From the NCBI RefSeq assembly GCF_027531545.1, contig NZ_JAPZSC010000002.1, positions 62,001-126,000 on the forward strand: a stretch of 64,000 bases of DNA. The letters run 5' to 3'. Shown here piece after piece: positions 8,065 through 22,829 of this stretch. Positions within the stretch are counted from its first letter, which is position 1, and each line of letters begins with the position of its first letter. Both the position numbers and the translations under genes were made by a program. The notes below the pieces were generated by a model. That model was not told the origin of the DNA, did no database searches, and saw nothing but the letters and a program-made list of their open reading frames with translations. The stretch comes from Silanimonas sp. Lineage in GTDB: Bacteria > Pseudomonadota > Gammaproteobacteria > Xanthomonadales > Xanthomonadaceae.

Positions 8065-9888
8065 TCAGCCCTTGCGCGCCGCGATGAAGCGATCGAGCTT
8101 CGCCTCCAGCACCGAGAGCGGCAGCGAGCCGTCTTCGAGCACCTCGGCGTGGAAGGCCTTGATGTCGAAGCCGTCGCCGAGCGCTTCTTCCGCGCGGGCG
8201 CGCAGTTCGAGGATCTTCAGCTCGCCGATCTTGTAGGCCAGCGCCTGGCCCGGGATGGCGATGTAGCGCTCGGCTTCGGAGACGGCCTCGGTGTCGGTCG
8301 TCGCCGAGTTCGCCTTCATGTAGGCGATGACCTGTTCGCGCGTCCAGCCCTTGCTGTGCAGGCCGGTGTCGACGACGAGGCGGATGGCGCGCCAGATCTC
8401 GGCTTGCAGGCGCCCGAAGTACTGCTGCGGCGTGTCGTAGGCGCCCAGTTCCTTGCCCAGCGACTCGGCGTACAGGCCCCAACCTTCGGCGAACGCCGTC
8501 TCGCCACCGAAGCGGCGGAACATCGGCAGGTCGGTGAGCTCCTGCTGCAGCGCGATCTGGAAGTGGTGGCCGGGCACGGCTTCATGCAGGTAGAGCGCGT
8601 CGCGGTCCCAGTTCTTGCGGCTCGGCAGGTCGTGCGTGTTCACGTAGAACACGCCCGGGCGCGTGCCGTCCTGGCTCGGGCCCTGGTAGCTGCCGCCGGC
8701 CGCCGAGGCGGCGCGGAAGGCCTCCACCGGGCGGATCTCGAAGCCGGCCTTCGGCACCAGCGAGAACATGTCTTTGGCACGCAGATCGATGCGCTCGCGC
8801 AGCGAGTTGTAGTCGGCGAGCAGCGCCTCTTCGGTGGGGTACTCGTACTCCTTCGCCGTCGTCATGTGCACGAAGAAGTCCTGCAGGCTGCCCTCGAAGC
8901 CCATCTGCTTCATCACGTCATGCATCTCGCCCTGGATGCGCGCCACTTCGGCCAGGCCGATGTCGTGGATTTGCGCCGGCGTGAGGTCGGTGGTGGTCTG
9001 CACCTTCGCGAGGTAGGCGTACCAAGCCTCACCGTCCGGCAGCGAAGAGATGGCGACGGTGTCGCGGGTCTTCGGCAGGTACTCGTCGGCCACGAAGCGG
9101 CGCAGCTCGCGGTAGGCCGGCATCAGCTGCTCGGCGATCAGCGCGCGGTAGGCGGCCGTGAGGCGCTCCTTCTCCGCGGCGGGCATGTCGGCCGGCAGGT
9201 TGGCGATGGGGCGCCAGAACAGCGTGTCCTCGGGCTTGTCCTTGATCAGCGCGTCGAGCTGCGGGATCACCTTCTGCATCAGCACGCGCGGCTGCACGAC
9301 GCCGCTGGCCATGCCTTCGCGCATGTTGCCCTGCATCGTGGTGAACAGCACCGGCAGGCGCGAGGCGCGCTTCAGCCAGTTGTCGTAGTCCTGCACGGTC
9401 TTGAAGGGCTGTGCGTTCGTGCCGGAACCGAGCTGCGCGAACAGCGCGGCGACGTTGCGGAACTGGTCGAGCGGCTGCTGCCAGCCGGGGAAGCGTTCGC
9501 CTTCCATCTCGAGCTTGAGATCGCGCAGCAGGATCTCGGCGCTCAGGCGGCGCTGCGGCGAGAGGGTGTCGAGGTCGAGGGCCTCAACGCGCGCCAGCCA
9601 AGCCTTGTTGAAGGCCGAGGCCTTGGCGCGGCTCTCGGCGCTGAAAAGGTCGGGCAGCTGGTCGTTGTAGCGGGCGTCGCCGACGAAGGTGGCGCGCAGC
9701 GGCGAGAGCTTCAGCGAGGCTTCCCAGTATTCGGCGAACAGCGCGTCAGCGGCGGCATCCGCCGGCTGCACAACCTCGCTGGCCGTCGTGGTCGCCGGGG
9801 CCGCGGACGTCGACTGCGCGTGGGCAACGGCGGGCAGGCCGACGGCGAGGCTGATCGCCAGGGCAAGGGTGAGCGGGCGCAAGGGCAT
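8065..9888 (-). CDS. DUF885 family exported protein (peptidase-like)
   Basis: 607 residues from the ATG at 9888, chosen because it begins a clean signal peptide (MPLRPLTLALAISLAVG, cut near AHA/QS); the frame is open further upstream but carries no coding features. The motif YLHEAVPGHHFQ contains the HExxxxHH zinc-like signature conserved in DUF885 proteins, and AFAEGWGLYAE gives the following acidic ligand, as in M32/M3-like gluzincins. The family is common in Xanthomonadales and is assumed to act on peptides in the periplasm. Downstream, 10 bases away, lies the DJ-1-like gene; upstream is a membrane-anchored thioredoxin-like gene. Substrate unknown. Confidence 0.87.
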   Translation of the reverse strand: MPLRPLTLALAISLAVGLPAVAHAQSTSAAPATTTASEVVQPADAAADALFAEYWEASLKLSPLRATFVGDARYNDQLPDLFSAESRAKASAFNKAWLARVEALDLDTLSPQRRLSAEILLRDLKLEMEGERFPGWQQPLDQFRNVAALFAQLGSGTNAQPFKTVQDYDNWLKRASRLPVLFTTMQGNMREGMASGVVQPRVLMQKVIPQLDALIKDKPEDTLFWRPIANLPADMPAAEKERLTAAYRALIAEQLMPAYRELRRFVADEYLPKTRDTVAISSLPDGEAWYAYLAKVQTTTDLTPAQIHDIGLAEVARIQGEMHDVMKQMGFEGSLQDFFVHMTTAKEYEYPTEEALLADYNSLRERIDLRAKDMFSLVPKAGFEIRPVEAFRAASAAGGSYQGPSQDGTRPGVFYVNTHDLPSRKNWDRDALYLHEAVPGHHFQIALQQELTDLPMFRRFGGETAFAEGWGLYAESLGKELGAYDTPQQYFGRLQAEIWRAIRLVVDTGLHSKGWTREQVIAYMKANSATTDTEAVSEAERYIAIPGQALAYKIGELKILELRARAEEALGDGFDIKAFHAEVLEDGSLPLSVLEAKLDRFIAARKG

Positions 9889-9974
9889 GGCGGGGAACTC
9901 CGGCAGCGTTCGACAAGGAAGGTCGAGGAACGCCGAGCTTCCGCCGACGTGAAGACGGCCGCATGGGCCTGAGG

Positions 9975-10496
9975 TCACGGTGCGGCGGGTGGAAGCGCGC
10001 CCTCGAGCCGCAAAGCGCGCTCCAGGCGCGTACGGGCCTCGGCATTCCACGGGCCGGCATGCTCGAATCGCCAGCGCGCGCGCTCGTCGCGCAGCACGAC
10101 GGCAGGGAGCGTGCTGCGCGTGAGGTCGGCAGGCAGGACGGCGGCGCGTGGCACGCGCAGGCGGGCGGCCCAGTCATTGAGCGCCGCCGAGTCCGCCACC
10201 GGCCCCGTGCCTTCGCGGGTGAGCAGGTGCACCACGCGAAGTCCGCCGGGCAACGTGGGGCGGAGCGCCTTCCACTCCTCGATGCAGGTGCTGCACGACG
10301 GCGCGCCGTAGACCACGAGGAAGGGCTGGCCGCGCAAGGGCGAGAAGTCCGGCTCCCCGCGCAGGCCCGGGGGCTCGTCGCCGTGCACCCACCACGCCAA
10401 GGCCAGCACAAGCCCGACGCCGACGAAGAAACCGGCGTTCAGGGTGAGGGTGCGCTGGCGCGGCTTGGGCCGTTCACCGATGCGCGAGGCGCGCAT
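9975..10496 (-). CDS. Membrane-anchored thioredoxin-like protein
   Basis: 173 residues. One transmembrane segment (about residues 19-41, GFFVGVGLVLALAWWVHG) follows a basic N-terminus, placing the rest in the periplasm. The remaining domain has a thioredoxin-like FLVVYGAPSCSTCIEEW with a CSTC pair near residue 88, and VPRAAVLP in place of the usual cis-Pro region. Ends with a Pro/Ala tail. It lies three bases downstream of the queuosine-precursor transporter gene and 86 bases upstream of the DUF885 signal peptide start, all on one strand. Probable disulfide or thiol chemistry in the periplasm; partners unknown. Confidence 0.7.
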   Translation of the reverse strand: MRASRIGERPKPRQRTLTLNAGFFVGVGLVLALAWWVHGDEPPGLRGEPDFSPLRGQPFLVVYGAPSCSTCIEEWKALRPTLPGGLRVVHLLTREGTGPVADSAALNDWAARLRVPRAAVLPADLTRSTLPAVVLRDERARWRFEHAGPWNAEARTRLERALRLEGALPPAAP

Positions 10497-10499
10497 GGT

Positions 10500-11267
10500 T
10501 CAGCCCTGCGCGGCGGCCATCCGCAGCTGCTCGGCGCGTTCGCGACCGAGCCACGCGGTGAAGGCGCGGCGCGCGAGGTAGATCAGCGGGATCAGCGCGA
10601 TCGCCGCCGCCAGCTTGTACCCGTAGTTCACCGTGCCCACCGCCAGCCACAGCGAGGTCGGCCAGGCTTGTGGGCCGATCACGAAGGCGATGTACAGCAC
10701 GATGAAGCTGTCGATGAGCTGCGAGATCGCGGTCGATCCAGTGGCGCGCAGCCACACCCAGCGCTCGCCGGTCAGCCGGCGGATGCGCACGAAGATCGCG
10801 ATGTCGATGAACTGGCCGATGAGGAAGGCCACGGTCGAGCCGAGGATCGACCACAGCCCCTGCCCGAAGATCGCCGCGAAGGCGGCCTGCTGGTCCGGCA
10901 CGCCCTGTGCGCTCGCGGCGCCCACCCACCAGCCGGCCGGCACCAGCGCGATGGCCGCGTAGGCGAACAGGAAGCCGTAGACGATCAGGCCCACCGATAG
11001 CAGGCTGATGAAGCGCACGCCGCGCCGGCCATAGAACTCGTTGACGAGGTCGGTGAGCACGAAGATCAGCGGCCATACCAGCACGCCGGCGGTGAACGAG
11101 AGCGAGCCGCTCTGCCCGAACAGCGACCACTCGAAGGGCGCGAGGCCCAGCGTGTCCTCGAGCGCGAAGATCTTGATGCCGATGAAGTTCGCCAGCACCG
11201 CGTTGACCGCAAAGAACGTGGCCAGCACCAGGAAAAGCCGCGTCGCGCGGTCGTCGAGCAGGGTCAC
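10500..11267 (-). CDS. yhhQ: Queuosine precursor transporter (VUT/YhhQ family)
   Basis: Inner-membrane importer of queuosine precursors (preQ0/preQ1). 255 residues. The family landmarks are ANFIGIKIF near the N-terminus, VLTDLVNEFYGRR, FLIGQFIDIAIF and STAISQLIDSFIVL, over about six membrane helices. The GTG start at 11267-11265 overlaps the TGA of the DUF502 gene (GTGA), so the pair is likely translationally coupled. The frame continues open upstream, but only as a shadow of the DUF502 gene. Confidence 0.92.
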   Translation of the reverse strand: MTLLDDRATRLFLVLATFFAVNAVLANFIGIKIFALEDTLGLAPFEWSLFGQSGSLSFTAGVLVWPLIFVLTDLVNEFYGRRGVRFISLLSVGLIVYGFLFAYAAIALVPAGWWVGAASAQGVPDQQAAFAAIFGQGLWSILGSTVAFLIGQFIDIAIFVRIRRLTGERWVWLRATGSTAISQLIDSFIVLYIAFVIGPQAWPTSLWLAVGTVNYGYKLAAAIALIPLIYLARRAFTAWLGRERAEQLRMAAAQG

Positions 11268-11911
11268 GGGCGCGGCCCTTCGAAGGGCACTTCCTTCGGA
11301 GCCACCGCACCGCCGGAGATGATGAAGGCCATCGCCTCGTCGAAGGTCCACTGCGTCGGCGTCAGGCGGTCGACGGGGACGATCTCGAGGTAGCCGGAGG
11401 TCGGGTTCGGCGTGGTCGGTACGTAGACGGCCGCGAGTTCGCGGCCAGTGCCTTCCTCGCGCAGCGTGCGGGTGACGAAGCCGACGGCCTTCATGTCGCG
11501 GTGCGGGAAATCGATCAGCACGACGCGCTGGGCACCGCCCCCCGGCGGATGCTGCAGCAGGTCGAGCAACTTGCGCGCGCTGGAGTAGATGACGTTCACC
11601 AGCGGCACGCGGGCGATCAGGCCTTCGGTCCAGCGCAGCAGGGTCTGGCCGACCACGCGGCGGGTCAGCGCGCCGACGCCGAGGATGATCAGCAGGGTGC
11701 CGACGAGGGCCACCACGGGCAGCACCCACGGGTGCGTGGCCCAGCCGAACACCTCCGGCTGCGCGCCGGCGAGGCCGTTGAGCAGGGGGCCCACCCACGG
11801 CCGCGAAAGGTCGGAGAGCAGGGTGAACAGCAGGCTGATCACGAACCATGCCAGCCAAAGCGGCAGCAGGGTCAGGAGGCCGGTGAGGAACCAGGTGCGG
11901 AGCTTGCGCAT
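11264..11911 (-). CDS. DUF502 family membrane protein
   Basis: 215 residues. Two long hydrophobic segments (about 8-35, and 65-85 with ALVGTLLIILGVGALTRR) near the N-terminus, followed by IARVPLVNVIYSSARKLLDL and AVYVPTTPNPTSGYLEIVP, which are the characteristic conserved blocks of DUF502 proteins. Function of the family is unknown; it is inner-membrane with a soluble C-terminal domain. It follows the kinase gene by 18 bases and overlaps the next start by 4 bases. Confidence 0.9.
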   Translation of the reverse strand: MRKLRTWFLTGLLTLLPLWLAWFVISLLFTLLSDLSRPWVGPLLNGLAGAQPEVFGWATHPWVLPVVALVGTLLIILGVGALTRRVVGQTLLRWTEGLIARVPLVNVIYSSARKLLDLLQHPPGGGAQRVVLIDFPHRDMKAVGFVTRTLREEGTGRELAAVYVPTTPNPTSGYLEIVPVDRLTPTQWTFDEAMAFIISGGAVAPKEVPFEGPRP

Positions 11912-11929
11912 ACCGCCATCGTAGCGGGC

Positions 11930-14293
11930 TCAGCGTGGACGGCGGGGCGAAGCGTCCAGCAATTCGTCGAGCGAGACCTCGCGCACGAGGCGGAAGCCGA
12001 GGTCGTCCTGCCCGCGTTCGTCGCTGACCGCCTGCGTCGCACCGGCTCGGGCCTGCGCGGCATTGGTGCGCCAACCGGCGCCGGCCGTCTGACGGCCGCC
12101 GGCCAGCCACTCGCGCACGTTGCCACCGATGTCGACGAGTCCCAGCGACGAAGCCTTGCCGTCGCCCACGGGCACCGTGCCCTCGCGGCGGTCGCAGTTC
12201 AGCCGGGTGCCGGCGCAATCGCCCGCGGCGCCCTGGCTCAACTGGCTCCATTCACCGGCCGTCGGCAGGCGATAGCGCACGCCATCGCGCTGGCCGCGCC
12301 ATTGCGCGTAGGCATCGGCATCGGCGGCGGTGACGCACACCGCCGGGTCGCGCGCGGTCTGGGCGAAACCAGGATCACTCCAGGTGCGGCGCTCGAGGAA
12401 GCCACCGCGGCAGCGCGACACCGGCCGGCCGGTGGCCTGCACGAAAGCGAGGAAATCGCCGCGCGTCACTTCGGTTTCCATCGCCGCGAAGCCCGGCCGG
12501 GCCTCGCTCGGCGTGGTGACCAGACGCATCGCCGGCCCGCCGCCTTCGAGGCGGGCGCCCGGTCGCGGCAGCAGTGCCACGCGGGCGGTGCGGATGGTGT
12601 CGGCGAAGCGCGCCTCGTCGAGGCCGTAGATCGCGATCTCGTCGGTGGCGCGCTTCAGTTCCCGCGCACTGCGGCGGGAGGCGGCGTTGGCCAAGCGGCG
12701 TTCCACGGCGGCGGCCCGCGCGTCGACCAGCGTCGTCCAGGACTCACTGTCCTTCAGCTCGGCCTGTTCGACGTAGCGCTGCGCGCGCTGCCACAGCGCG
12801 ACCGCGTTGGCGTTGTCGTCGTCGTCCAGGGCTCTGTCGATCTGCGCGCCGAACGCGGCAATGAGCGCGGCCTCCAGTCGGGGCAGGGCGGGGTCGCGCG
12901 GGGCCAGGGTGCGTGCCGCCAGAAGGGATTCGATGGCGTTGTCGCCGGCCGGCGTGGACAGGCGCAGCCGCGCGATCTGCCGCTGAACCGCGGCGAGTTC
13001 GCGCGCCGCCGGCACGCGCGGGTCGTAGGGCAGGGCCTGCGAGACGAAGGCGGCCGAAGCCGTCGGCGTGGGCGTCGGCGCGTTGTCGGCGCGATCCGCG
13101 GGGGTGGCTCCGGCCAAAGCGGCGGGGGTCGGCATCGTGGCGTCGGCGCCCCCCGGGGCGGGCGCGGCCCCCGCAGCGATTGCGACGGAGCCGATCGGGT
13201 CGTCGACCACCGTCGGCGCGCTGCCATCGATGGTGAGGAAGTCAGGCGCCCGATCGCGCGACGCGGTCCACCAGGTCGCACCCGCCGCGAGCACCAGCGC
13301 CGCGGCGCCCACGCCCAGCCAGCGACCGCCGGGCCGCGAGGGGGTCGGACTTTCGCCGGTGGTGCGACCCGGAGCCGCCGCCGGTTCGGGCGTGGCTTCG
13401 CCGGCCGCCGGGCCGAGACGGTGCCGGCGCTCCAGCTCGTCGAGCGCGCTGAGCATCTGCTCGGCATTGCGAAAGCGCTGCTCCTTCGTCTTCGCCATGG
13501 CCAGCGAGATGAAGGGCTGCCAATGCCGGCGGTTGCTCGGCAGCGGCGGGATCGGGTCGTGGGCGTGCATCACCGCCAAAGCCAGCGCGTCATTGGCCTG
13601 GAACGGCAGGTGGCCGGTGACCATCTCGTAGGCCAGCACGCCAACGGCATACAGGTCGGCACGGCCATCGACGATGTCGCCGCGGGCCTGCTCGGGAGCC
13701 ATGTAGGCTGCGCTGCCGACCGCGAAACCCACATTGGTGATGCGCGTCGAACTGCGGAACGGCAGGGCGATGCCGAAATCCGCCAGCACCGGGCGATCGG
13801 CATTGTCGAACAGCACGTTCTCGGCCTTGACGTCGCGGTGCACGATGCCGCGCGTGTGGGCGTAGCCCAGCGCCGACAGCAGCGAACGCAGCACGGCGAT
13901 GATCCGCGGCTCGTCGTTGCGCAGGTCGCGCTGGCCGAGATGCCCCTTCGACAGGTAGGGCATCACGTAGTACATCAGCCCCTGCGGCGAACGGCCCACT
14001 TCGTAGATGCCGACGATGCAGGGGTGTTCGAGTTTCGCGATCGTCCGCGCTTCCTGCTCGAAGCGCTGCTTGCTGATCTCGTCGCGGAGGATGTCCGGCG
14101 CGGTGATCTTGATCGCGACCTGGCGGTCGAGCGATTCCTGCACCGCGAGGTAGACGAAGCTCATCCCGCCCTTGCCGATGCGTCGCATCACCCGGTAGCC
14201 GGGGATGTCCGGCATCACGGAGGTCAGCAGGGCCGACAACTCCTCCGGCGACATCTCCTCGTCGGGCGACGGCGTGAAGCGCAGGATGGCCAT
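11930..14293 (-). CDS. Receptor-like Ser/Thr protein kinase fused to a formylglycine-enzyme-like (SUMF1) domain
   Basis: 787 residues from the ATG at 14293. A Hanks-type kinase occupies about residues 30-290: GKGGMSFVYLAV (glycine loop), VAIKIT (ATP-anchoring Lys), HRDVKAENVL (catalytic loop), DFGIALPF and APEQ. A Pro-rich linker leads to one membrane helix (about 324-342, WLGVGAAALVLAAGATWW). An extracytoplasmic stretch follows, with helical repeats at 430-570. The C-terminal 200 residues form a formylglycine-generating-enzyme-like fold: ETEVTRGDFLAFV, YRLPTAGEWSQLS, GNVREWLAGG and DDLGFRLVRE. The segment where true formylglycine enzymes carry catalytic cysteines (GWRTNAAQARAGATQ) has none here, so a binding or structural role is more likely. 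Upstream of DUF502 on the same strand. Confidence 0.93.
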   Translation of the reverse strand: MAILRFTPSPDEEMSPEELSALLTSVMPDIPGYRVMRRIGKGGMSFVYLAVQESLDRQVAIKITAPDILRDEISKQRFEQEARTIAKLEHPCIVGIYEVGRSPQGLMYYVMPYLSKGHLGQRDLRNDEPRIIAVLRSLLSALGYAHTRGIVHRDVKAENVLFDNADRPVLADFGIALPFRSSTRITNVGFAVGSAAYMAPEQARGDIVDGRADLYAVGVLAYEMVTGHLPFQANDALALAVMHAHDPIPPLPSNRRHWQPFISLAMAKTKEQRFRNAEQMLSALDELERRHRLGPAAGEATPEPAAAPGRTTGESPTPSRPGGRWLGVGAAALVLAAGATWWTASRDRAPDFLTIDGSAPTVVDDPIGSVAIAAGAAPAPGGADATMPTPAALAGATPADRADNAPTPTPTASAAFVSQALPYDPRVPAARELAAVQRQIARLRLSTPAGDNAIESLLAARTLAPRDPALPRLEAALIAAFGAQIDRALDDDDNANAVALWQRAQRYVEQAELKDSESWTTLVDARAAAVERRLANAASRRSARELKRATDEIAIYGLDEARFADTIRTARVALLPRPGARLEGGGPAMRLVTTPSEARPGFAAMETEVTRGDFLAFVQATGRPVSRCRGGFLERRTWSDPGFAQTARDPAVCVTAADADAYAQWRGQRDGVRYRLPTAGEWSQLSQGAAGDCAGTRLNCDRREGTVPVGDGKASSLGLVDIGGNVREWLAGGRQTAGAGWRTNAAQARAGATQAVSDERGQDDLGFRLVREVSLDELLDASPRRPR

Positions 14294-14378
14294 GCGGGTC
14301 GGGCGGGGGGTATGGGCGGCCAGCTTCGCGCGTCGTCCATGGCCTGTCCAGCGGGGAAACCGCCCCGATCCGCGTCGA

Positions 14379-14894
14379 TCAGGGCCTCGGGGCGGTGCTG
14401 CCCTGCGGGCTGTGAGCCGCGTCACGTTCCGCGGCGGCCTCGCGGCGCACCCGCGGCTTCAGGCGCACGTAGAGCTGCTTGCGCACCCGCGCCACCACGT
14501 CGCCCTGGGCATCGACCACCGGGCAGTCCATCCAGCGCAACACCTTGCCGCCCCCGGCTGCCGCGGCGCGCAGTTCGTCGAGCACTGCGTCGGTGAGGTC
14601 GAAGCGGCAGCGCACCGTGCCGCGGCCGGGCTTCACGAATTCGATCTCGCCGGCCTTGTCCCAAACCACGTAATCCTCGCCCAGCGCGCGCAGCGTGAGG
14701 ATCATCCAGAACGGGTCGGTCATGGCGAACAGCGAGCCGCCGAAGTGCGTGCCGACGTAGTTGCGGTTCCAAGGCCGCATGCGGAGTTCCACCTCGGCGC
14801 TGCGCCAGTCGGCACCGAGGTGGGTCACGTGGATACCGGACAGCAGGAACGGCGGCCAGACGTTGAAGAAGTGGCGTAGGAGGCGGGGCGGCAT
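14379..14894 (-). CDS. DUF4442 hotdog-fold protein (thioesterase-like)
   Basis: 171 residues. LRMRPWNRNYVGTHFGGSLF is the conserved hotdog helix region of the DUF4442/YiiD-C group, with DYVVWDKAGEIEFVKPGRGTV following. These proteins resemble acyl-CoA thioesterases but have no verified reaction. The C-terminus from about residue 150 is Arg/Ala-rich and probably disordered. It lies 59 bases downstream of cnoX and 85 bases upstream of the kinase gene on the same strand. Confidence 0.85.
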   Translation of the reverse strand: MPPRLLRHFFNVWPPFLLSGIHVTHLGADWRSAEVELRMRPWNRNYVGTHFGGSLFAMTDPFWMILTLRALGEDYVVWDKAGEIEFVKPGRGTVRCRFDLTDAVLDELRAAAAGGGKVLRWMDCPVVDAQGDVVARVRKQLYVRLKPRVRREAAAERDAAHSPQGSTAPRP

Positions 14895-14953
14895 GGCAGT
14901 GCGGGGCCGGCAACGGGTGCCGGATCATGCCATACGCAGGCGTACGGTGGAGC

Positions 14954-20640
<5,687 letters not shown>

Positions 20641-20641
<1 letters not shown>

Positions 20642-21681
20642 TGGCGGAGATCCGCCCCGACGCCTTCATGAAGCGGGTGGCGGCGCAGGCGCTGCCGTCC
20701 GTGATCCTGATCGCCGGGGGCGAGCCGCTGGTGGTGCAGGAATGCGCCGACGCCGTGCGCGAGAAGGCCAAGGCCGAAGGCTACGGCGAGCGCGAGGTAC
20801 TGGATGCCGAGGGCAACTTCGATTGGAACCGGCTCACGCAGGGCCTCGCCTCGCTGAGCCTGTTCGCGCAGCGCCGCCTCTTCGACCTGCGCCTGCCCAG
20901 CGGCAAGCCCGGCAAGGACGGCAGCGAGGCGATCCGCGAGTACTGCGCGAACCCGCCGCCCGACACCGTGCTGCTGATCACCGCGCAGGACTGGAGCCGG
21001 CAGCACGCGGGCAAGTGGAGCGAAGCGATCACCGCGACGGGCCACATGGTGCCGGTGTGGCCGCTGAAGGCGCACGAGTTGCCCGATTGGCTGGCCACGC
21101 GACTGCGCCGCAAGGGCCTCGCCGCCACGCCGGAAGCGCTGGCCCGCCTCGTCGAACGCGTCGAAGGCAACCTGCTGGCCGCCGCGCAGGAGATCGACAA
21201 GCTCGCCCTGCTGCTCGACAAGGGCGCCGGCCCGATCGACGTCGAGACGCTCGAGCGCCTCGTCGCCGAGGCCTCGCGTTACGACGTCTTCAAGCTGGTC
21301 GACGCCGCGCTGGCCGGTGAAGCCGCCCGTGTGCCGCGCATCCTCGCCGCGCTGCGCGGCGAAGGCGAGCAGGTGGCCGGCCTGCTGGGCTGGACGCTGG
21401 GCGAAATCACGAAGATCGCCGGGTTCGCCGCGGTGAAGGCCCGTGGCGGCAACGTCATGGCCGAGATGCGCGCGGCGAAGCTCTGGGATTCGAAGATGGC
21501 GCAGTACACCCGCGCCCTCGAGCGGCATCCGCCCTCGTCCTGGGAGCGTTTCGCGATTGCTGTCGGCGAGGTGGAGCGCATGGCCAAGGGTCGGGCCAGC
21601 GGCGATGCGTGGCGCGCGCTGGAGCGCTTGCTGCTGGCGGTCGCGCGGCCGCGCGCGGCGATGACCCTGCTGGCGAAGTGA
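20641..21681 (+). CDS. holA: DNA polymerase III subunit delta
   Basis: 346 residues. The delta subunit of the clamp loader opens the beta clamp. N-terminal AAA-like fold with LIAGGEPLVVQECADAVR and LFAQRRLFDLRLPSGKPG, the latter being the conserved clamp-contacting region, then VEGNLLAAAQEIDKLALL and the C-terminal helical collar with WERFAIAVGEVERMAKG. The ATG at 20641 shares one base with the lptE TGA. Expected place in the operon after lptE. Confidence 0.96.
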
Positions 21682-21700
21682 GCGGCCGGGAGCGCGCCGG

Positions 21701-22384
21701 ATGACGCCCGCCACCGCTGCTCCCCTGCATCTGCTCTACGGCGGCACCTTCGATCCGGTCCATCTCGGCCACCTAGCGGTGGCGCGCGCGGCACTGGCCA
21801 CCACCGGGGCGGCGCACCTCGATTTCCTGCCGGCTGCGGATCCTCCACATCGCGGCCCGCCGGGCGCCGCGTTCGCCGATCGGCTCGACCTCCTTCGCGC
21901 CGCGCTGGCCGGCGAGCCGCCGCCGACCGTCGGCACCTGGGCCATCGATCCCCGCGAGGGGGCGCGCCAAGGCCCCAGCTACACCGTCCACACCCTGCGC
22001 GAGTGGCGGCAGGAGCACGGTGAGGCCCGCCCGCTGGGTTTCGTCCTCGGCGCCGATGCCTTCCTCGGCCTCACCAGCTGGCACGAGTGGCGCGCCCTGT
22101 TCGACCTCGCCCACCTGCTGGTGGCGCGCCGCCCGGGCAGCCTGCTCGACGGCCTTTCGCACGAGTTGCGCGCGGCCCTGGACGGCCGCTGGGCCACCGA
22201 ACCGGCCGATTTCCACACGGCACCTTCCGGGCGCGTCGCGGTGCTCGACCTGCCCTTGCAGCCGGAAAGCGCCACCGCCGTGCGCGAGGCCGTGGCCGGC
22301 CGACGGCCGCCCTTCGGCCTGCCTGCGGGCGTGGCGGCGGTGATCGCCGCCCGGGGCCTGTACCGCGACCTGGCGCCGGGTTGA
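21701..22384 (+). CDS. nadD: Nicotinate-nucleotide adenylyltransferase
   Basis: Forms nicotinate adenine dinucleotide from nicotinate mononucleotide and ATP (NAD synthesis). 227 residues. The nucleotidyltransferase motif GGTFDPVHLGHL is at residues 12-23; FVLGADAFLGLTSWHEW and the LPLQPESATAVREAVAGRR segment (a variant of the ISSTxIR motif) complete the family pattern. GGAG lies eight bases before the ATG. Twenty bases after holA, same operon. The usual ISST is replaced by ESAT, which retains the Ser-x-Thr core and Arg. Confidence 0.95.
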   Translation: MTPATAAPLHLLYGGTFDPVHLGHLAVARAALATTGAAHLDFLPAADPPHRGPPGAAFADRLDLLRAALAGEPPPTVGTWAIDPREGARQGPSYTVHTLREWRQEHGEARPLGFVLGADAFLGLTSWHEWRALFDLAHLLVARRPGSLLDGLSHELRAALDGRWATEPADFHTAPSGRVAVLDLPLQPESATAVREAVAGRRPPFGLPAGVAAVIAARGLYRDLAPG

Positions 22385-22407
22385 GGCGGGAGGGTCGGGG
22401 GTATACT
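22381..22407 (+). promoter_or_regulatory. Candidate promoter ahead of rsfS
   Basis: TTGAGG (22381-22386) and TATACT (22402-22407), 15 bases apart, in the 51-base gap between nadD and rsfS. The -10 is close to consensus; the spacing is short. It could give rsfS-rlmH their own transcription inside the operon. Confidence 0.35.
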
Positions 22408-22435
22408 CCGCGCCATCCCACACAGGACCGCCCCG

Positions 22436-22825
22436 TTGTCGCATCCGCAGCACGTCATCAAGCCGCAGCCGCCGAACCCGCTGCCGGCCCCCGCCGACCT
22501 CCTGAAGCTCGCCACCGCGGCGCTCGAGGAGATCAAGGCCAAGGACCTCGTCGAGATCGACGTGCGCGGCAAGACCTCGGTCTGCGACTACATGCTGATC
22601 GCTTCCGGCACCTCGACCCGCCATGTGAAGTCGCTGGCCGACGAAGTGGTGAAGGCCTCGAAGCACGCCGGCTACCAGCCGCTGGGCGTCGAAGGCGAGC
22701 GCGAAGCCGAGTGGGTGCTGGTCGACCTCGGTGACGTGGTGGTCCACGTGATGCTGCCGCGCGTGCGCGAGTTCTACGCGCTGGAGCGCCTGTGGACGGT
22801 CGGCGACCAGCCGCCGGAAGCCTGA
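22436..22825 (+). CDS. rsfS: Ribosome silencing factor RsfS
   Basis: 129 residues. Binds ribosomal protein uL14 and blocks subunit joining in starvation. Core motifs: [64 protein letters not shown] and FYALERLW. The only good start is TTG at 22436, with AGGA about nine bases before; it gives a 20-residue leader ([11 protein letters not shown]) somewhat longer than usual. The conserved partner rlmH follows within five bases. Confidence 0.94.
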   Translation: MSHPQHVIKPQPPNPLPAPADLLKLATAALEEIKAKDLVEIDVRGKTSVCDYMLIASGTSTRHVKSLADEVVKASKHAGYQPLGVEGEREAEWVLVDLGDVVVHVMLPRVREFYALERLWTVGDQPPEA

Positions 22826-22829
22826 TCGC

